Assembly: GCA_024234365.1 (NCBI GenBank)
Contig: JACKOK010000002.1
Coordinates: 569,637-633,636, forward strand
Direction: 5' to 3'
Length of the DNA stretch: 64,000 nt
DNA from: Pseudomonadales bacterium
Lineage (GTDB): Bacteria; Pseudomonadota; Gammaproteobacteria; Pseudomonadales; Pseudohongiellaceae
Under the pieces are notes generated by a model. The model did no database searches. It was not told the DNA's origin and saw nothing but the letters and a program-made list of their open reading frames with translations. This document shows, piece after piece, positions 60,669-64,000 of the stretch; the stretch's first letter is position 1, and the number at the start of each line of letters is the position of its first letter. The position numbers and the translations under genes are program-made.

Positions 60669-62834
60669 ATGGACAACAAGAATCCGAATGCCGGTAAGTG
60701 CCCGGTGATGCACGGCAGTGCGACCGCCAGCGGCATGTCAAACATGGCATGGTGGCCGAATGCCTTGAACCTGGACATTCTGCATCAGCACGACAGCAAG
60801 ACCGACCCCATGGGCGCCGACTTTGATTACCGCAAAGAGGTTCAGAAACTGGATTTTGCCGCTCTGAAAAAAGACCTCACCGATCTGATGACCGATAGCC
60901 AGCCCTGGTGGCCGGCAGACTGGGGGCACTACGGTGGCCTGATGATCCGCATGTCCTGGCACGCCGCCGGTTCCTACCGCTCTGCCGATGGCCGTGGTGG
61001 TGCCGGTACCGGCAACCAGCGCTTTGCGCCGTTGAACTCCTGGCCCGACAACGTCAACCTGGACAAGGCCCGCCGCCTGCTGTGGCCGATCAAGAAGAAG
61101 TACGGCAACAAGCTGAGCTGGGCAGACCTGCTGGTGCTGGCCGGCACCGTAGCCTATGAGTCCATGGGGCTGAAGACCTACGGTTTTGGTTTTGGCCGCC
61201 CCGACATCTGGGCGCCTGAGAAAGACACCTACTGGGGTTCCGAAAAAGAGTGGCTGGACGCTACCCGCTACGGCGAAGGCGAGGACCGTGAATCCCTGGA
61301 GAACCCGCTGGCAGCGGTGCAGATGGGCCTGATCTATGTGAACCCCGAAGGCGTGGGCGGCAAGCCCGACCCGCTGCGCACCGCCCAGGATGTGCGCGTC
61401 ACCTTCGCCCGCATGGGCATGAACGATGAAGAAACCGTGGCGCTGACCGCCGGTGGTCACACCGTGGGTAAATGCCACGGCAATGGCGATGCCAGCCTGC
61501 TGGGGCCGGACCCGGAAGGCGCCGATGTTGCCGAGCAGGGCCTGGGCTGGATGAATCACAGCAAGCGCGGCATTGGTCGGGATACCGTCTCCAGTGGGCT
61601 GGAAGGGGCGTGGACCACCAACCCGACACGTTGGGACAACGGCTACTTCTACCTGCTGTTCACCTACGACTGGGAGCTGAAGAAGAGCCCGGCCGGTGCC
61701 CACCAGTGGGAGCCGATCAACATCAAGGAAGAGGACAAGCCCGTTGATGTGGAGGGCTCGGGCAAGCGCTACAACCCGATCATGACCGATGCCGACATGG
61801 CGATGGTCAAGGACCCGGAGTACCGCAAAATCTCCGAGCGCTTCTACCAGGACCCGGCCTATTTCGCCGAGGTGTTCGCCCGCGCCTGGTTCAAGCTGAC
61901 CCACCGCGACATGGGCCCGAAAGTGCGTTACCTCGGCCCGGACGTGCCCGCCGAAGACCTGATCTGGCAGGACCCGGTTCCGGCAGGCAGCAAGGATTAT
62001 GACGTGGCGGCAGTGAAGGCGAAGATCGCCGCGAGCGGCCTGAGCGTGAGCGACATGGTCAGCACTGCCTGGGACAGCGCGCGCACCTATCGGGGTTCCG
62101 ATATGCGCGGCGGTGCCAACGGGGCCCGCATCCGCCTGGCCCCGCAGAAGGACTGGGAAGGCAATGAGCCTGAACGTCTTGCGCGGGTGCTGAAGGTGCT
62201 GGAAGCCATTGCCGCTGACACCGGCGCCAGCGTGGCCGATGTGATCGTGCTGGCCGGTAATATAGGCGTGGAACAGGCAGCGAAGGCTGCAGGCGTCGAG
62301 GTGAGCGTACCCTTTGCCCCGGGCCGTGGCGATGCCAGCCAGGAACAGACCGATGTGGAATCCTTCGCCATGCTGGAACCCATTCACGATGGCTACCGCA
62401 ATTATGTGCAGAAGGATTATGTGGTCACCCCCGAGGAACTGATGCTGGACCGTACTCAGCTCATGGGGCTGACGGCCAAGGAGATGACCGTGCTGGTGGG
62501 CGGCATGCGCGTGATCGGCAGCAATCATGGCGGTAGCAAACACGGCGTGTTCACCGACAGGGTAGGGGCGCTGACGAATGATTTCTTCGTCAACCTGACC
62601 GACATGGCCTACACCTGGAAGCCGACCGGCAAGAACAGCTACGAGATTGTCGAGCGTGCCAGCGGCAAAGCGAAGTGGACGGCCACGCGCGTCGACCTGG
62701 TGTTCGGTTCCAATTCGATTCTGCGTGCCTATGCCGAGGTATACGCCCAGGACGACAACAAGGAGAAGTTCGTGCAGGACTTCGTTGCCGCCTGGAGTAA
62801 AGTGATGAACGCAGATCGTTTCGACTTGGCGTAA
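60669..62834 (+). CDS. katG: Catalase-peroxidase
   Basis: 721 residues, typical KatG length. The distal haem site is R94, W97 and H98 in MIRMSWHAAGSYR. The covalent adduct partners Y223 (IYVNPEG) and M249 (FARMGMNDEE) with W97 are present. The proximal His264 is in TAGGHTVGKCHG. The C-terminal duplicated domain lacks haem ligands, as usual. Cytoplasmic enzyme removing hydrogen peroxide. Ribosome site AAGGAGAG precedes ATG 60669. Confidence 0.97.
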   Translation: MDNKNPNAGKCPVMHGSATASGMSNMAWWPNALNLDILHQHDSKTDPMGADFDYRKEVQKLDFAALKKDLTDLMTDSQPWWPADWGHYGGLMIRMSWHAAGSYRSADGRGGAGTGNQRFAPLNSWPDNVNLDKARRLLWPIKKKYGNKLSWADLLVLAGTVAYESMGLKTYGFGFGRPDIWAPEKDTYWGSEKEWLDATRYGEGEDRESLENPLAAVQMGLIYVNPEGVGGKPDPLRTAQDVRVTFARMGMNDEETVALTAGGHTVGKCHGNGDASLLGPDPEGADVAEQGLGWMNHSKRGIGRDTVSSGLEGAWTTNPTRWDNGYFYLLFTYDWELKKSPAGAHQWEPINIKEEDKPVDVEGSGKRYNPIMTDADMAMVKDPEYRKISERFYQDPAYFAEVFARAWFKLTHRDMGPKVRYLGPDVPAEDLIWQDPVPAGSKDYDVAAVKAKIAASGLSVSDMVSTAWDSARTYRGSDMRGGANGARIRLAPQKDWEGNEPERLARVLKVLEAIAADTGASVADVIVLAGNIGVEQAAKAAGVEVSVPFAPGRGDASQEQTDVESFAMLEPIHDGYRNYVQKDYVVTPEELMLDRTQLMGLTAKEMTVLVGGMRVIGSNHGGSKHGVFTDRVGALTNDFFVNLTDMAYTWKPTGKNSYEIVERASGKAKWTATRVDLVFGSNSILRAYAEVYAQDDNKEKFVQDFVAAWSKVMNADRFDLA

Positions 62835-62879
62835 GCCAGGAGAGGTCTTCCCGTCTCTGGTGCGGGAAGTGCGGGGAAT

Positions 62880-62914
62880 GCCCGGCTGTGGAAGCAGCCG
62901 GGCGTTTCTTTTTC
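62880..62914 (+). terminator. Intrinsic terminator after katG
   Basis: GCCCGGCTG-tggaag-CAGCCGGGC followed by GTTTCTTTTT. Ends 8 bases before the stop of the convergent gene. Confidence 0.88.
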
Positions 62915-62921
62915 TGCGGGT

Positions 62922-63530
62922 TCAGTTGCCCAAAAAGATGGTCTGCACAATGCGGCAGTTGTCCAGCGAATCGCCAAACGCCGGGCCTGGTGAATGCAGC
63001 AGCCAGGGGCGGAACAGCACCAGGCGGTTGTATTTGTAGGGAATGGTCATCGTCTTTTCCCACAGGGATTCGTCGAGCCCCTCGGTGGCCAGAAAGTCCT
63101 TCATGTCCTGAAAGTTCTTCCAGCCGTACTGGGCAAAACCCTCGATGGTGTTGGGGGCAATCTCCAGACCGGTGCGTTTGTGGCGCCAGAAATTGGTGCC
63201 CTCGGTCTTGGGATGATCCTTGGTCAGGTAGACAACCCCGGCCCAGCGGGTCTGCACGTCCACATCGTAGTGGATGTGAAAGCGGAAGCTGTCGTTCTCC
63301 TTGGTGAAACGCAGCCTGCCGTTGGCATTGGTGGAGGAATCGATACGGGGCTCCATCGTCAGCTTCTGGAAGATGTCCCGGTGCGCCTCTGTCAGAAACG
63401 CATCCTTGGTCATGATGCCGGCGTAGTTGCCATCGGGCGACTCGTCCGGCTTGAGGGACTTGAACGCCGCTTCCACCAGCGCATCCGGGTTGTTGTAGAA
63501 ATCGTCGACGATAATGTATCTGTTCAGCAT
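62922..63530 (-). CDS. DUF6445-like protein (2OG-oxygenase-type fold suspected)
   Basis: 202 residues from ATG 63530 (MLNRYIIVDDFYNNPDALVEAAFKSL). Landmarks are YAGIMTKDAFLTEAHRDIFQKL, FRFHIHYDVDVQTRWAGVVYLT (an H-x-D-like pair), GTNFWRHKRTGLE and a late LVLFRPWLLHSPGPAFGDS with His. This arrangement resembles prolyl-hydroxylase-like proteins grouped as DUF6445, which occur near tryptophan halogenase and TonB-receptor genes. The assignment is from memory of the family pattern. Convergent with katG. Confidence 0.6.
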   Translation of the reverse strand: MLNRYIIVDDFYNNPDALVEAAFKSLKPDESPDGNYAGIMTKDAFLTEAHRDIFQKLTMEPRIDSSTNANGRLRFTKENDSFRFHIHYDVDVQTRWAGVVYLTKDHPKTEGTNFWRHKRTGLEIAPNTIEGFAQYGWKNFQDMKDFLATEGLDESLWEKTMTIPYKYNRLVLFRPWLLHSPGPAFGDSLDNCRIVQTIFLGN

Positions 63531-63735
63531 GCGGCTACCGCTCGTTGCAGATTCCACGGCTTTCCCTGGGGGGTGCGAGGCCGGGCTCTGCTGTTTTTGT
63601 TGTTGGAATGAAGAGACTCCGGGGCATCATAAGGGATGAAATAGCGTATGTATACAAGGTGTTAGGGGGTAAAGCCTGATCTATGTCAGGGGTTTTGTGT
63701 ATAGTGCGTTGAACGATATTCAGAGGAATCAGACT

Positions 63736-63768
63736 CCTCGTTATCCTCGTTATCCTCGTTATCCTCGG
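63736..63768. repeat. 9-base tandem repeat carrying in-frame stop codons
   Basis: The unit TCCTCGTTA is repeated about three and a half times. On the minus strand each unit reads GGATAACGA, so each adds a TAA in the frame of the partial gene that ends here. Confidence 0.85.
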
Positions 63769-64000
63769 TAGCCTCCGGTAGAGAAAGTTTCGCCACTGTC
63801 CAGCACCAGCGTGCGCTCCGGCCAGCGCAGGGCTGCCAGTTTGCTTGTCTGGTGCGTCTGGGGGCTGCTGCGCCGTTCCTGATAGCGGCCACCTACGGAA
63901 AAATCGACACAGAACACATTGCCCAAAGCACCGTGCCAGTGGGTGGGTTCTATGGCGTCAAAGAGGTATGCATCACCTTTGCCGAACTGCTTGCGGTCAG
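63759..64000 (-). CDS. 3' end of an unidentified gene
   Basis: An open frame enters from the right edge on the minus strand and ends at TAA (63761-63759) after about 79 residues. The visible part includes FGKGDAYLFDAIEPTHWHG, NVFCVDFSVGG and a C-terminal RTLVLDSGETFSTGGYRG. Codon use looks like the neighbouring genes, which supports it as real. I do not recognise the family. It ends 228 bases before the DUF6445-like start and reads in the same direction, so the two could be one transcript. Confidence 0.5.
   Translation of the reverse strand, partial: DRKQFGKGDAYLFDAIEPTHWHGALGNVFCVDFSVGGRYQERRSSPQTHQTSKLAALRWPERTLVLDSGETFSTGGYRG

Overview
The window reads as a chromosomal segment of an aerobic, probably aquatic gammaproteobacterium. 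Pointers are SrmB-type helicase, YaeQ, YgfB, YfbR and YqaA homologues, SpeA/SpeB, GTAG-type REP palindromes like those of Pseudomonas, and many TonB-dependent and FadL-type outer-membrane proteins. A Cellvibrionales/Halieaceae-like host is my best guess, but no rRNA or other marker is present to prove it. No tRNA, rRNA, CRISPR array, prophage or transposase gene was found.

Region 1 (1-15.9 kb) is a complete nitrate assimilation locus on the minus strand, preceded by a 5'-truncated RND-family exporter and a DUF4159 protein. In transcription order it holds an outer-membrane porin, nasT (ANTAR antiterminator), nasS (nitrate sensor), then nrtA-nrtB-nrtD (ABC nitrate uptake), nirB-nirD (NADH nitrite reductase) and nasA (nitrate reductase with a C-terminal BFD-like iron-sulfur domain). 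The nasS-nrtA gap holds an NtrC-type site, a sigma-54 promoter and a leader ending in an intrinsic terminator, so nitrogen limitation (NtrC) and nitrate (NasS/NasT antitermination) probably act together. A second terminator-bearing leader lies in front of the porin-nasT-nasS unit.

Region 2 (15.9-34.5 kb) is housekeeping and accessory metabolism: a VOC protein, a secreted alpha/beta hydrolase, a thiolase, an exported redoxin/haem/copper-monooxygenase-like protein, an AbgT transporter, an XRE regulator with two palindromic operators, YqaA, a DEAD-box helicase, DUF1415, YfbR, an unusual PEP carboxylase, two MFS transporters, YaeQ and an exported FAH-family enzyme. GTAG-type REP elements are scattered here, and two of them supply the stop codons of convergent genes.

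Region 3 (34.5-42.9 kb) has a TonB-receptor-like protein, CvfB, YgfB, an exported amidase and the speB-speA putrescine pair. Region 4 (42.9-49.8 kb) is a TetR-controlled tripartite RND efflux operon that looks more AT-rich than its surroundings, with the same CATACC-N4-GGTATG operator in the tetR and efflux promoters. Region 5 (49.9-64 kb) has DoxX/LysR, an AsmA-like protein, a FadL porin, a second TonB-receptor paralogue, a secreted hypothetical protein, a TIGR01782-like TonB receptor next to a secreted phosphatase, katG, a DUF6445-like protein and the 3' end of an unidentified gene.

The most novel signal is a family of about 110-125 bp foldback elements (15409-15533, 31789-31897, 31975-32091). 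Each has a conserved two-hairpin core with RTCCMT-type loops, enclosed by long arms whose sequence differs completely between copies but stays self-complementary within each copy. The closing stem shows compensatory changes. A lone hairpin with the same loop lies at 49889-49910.
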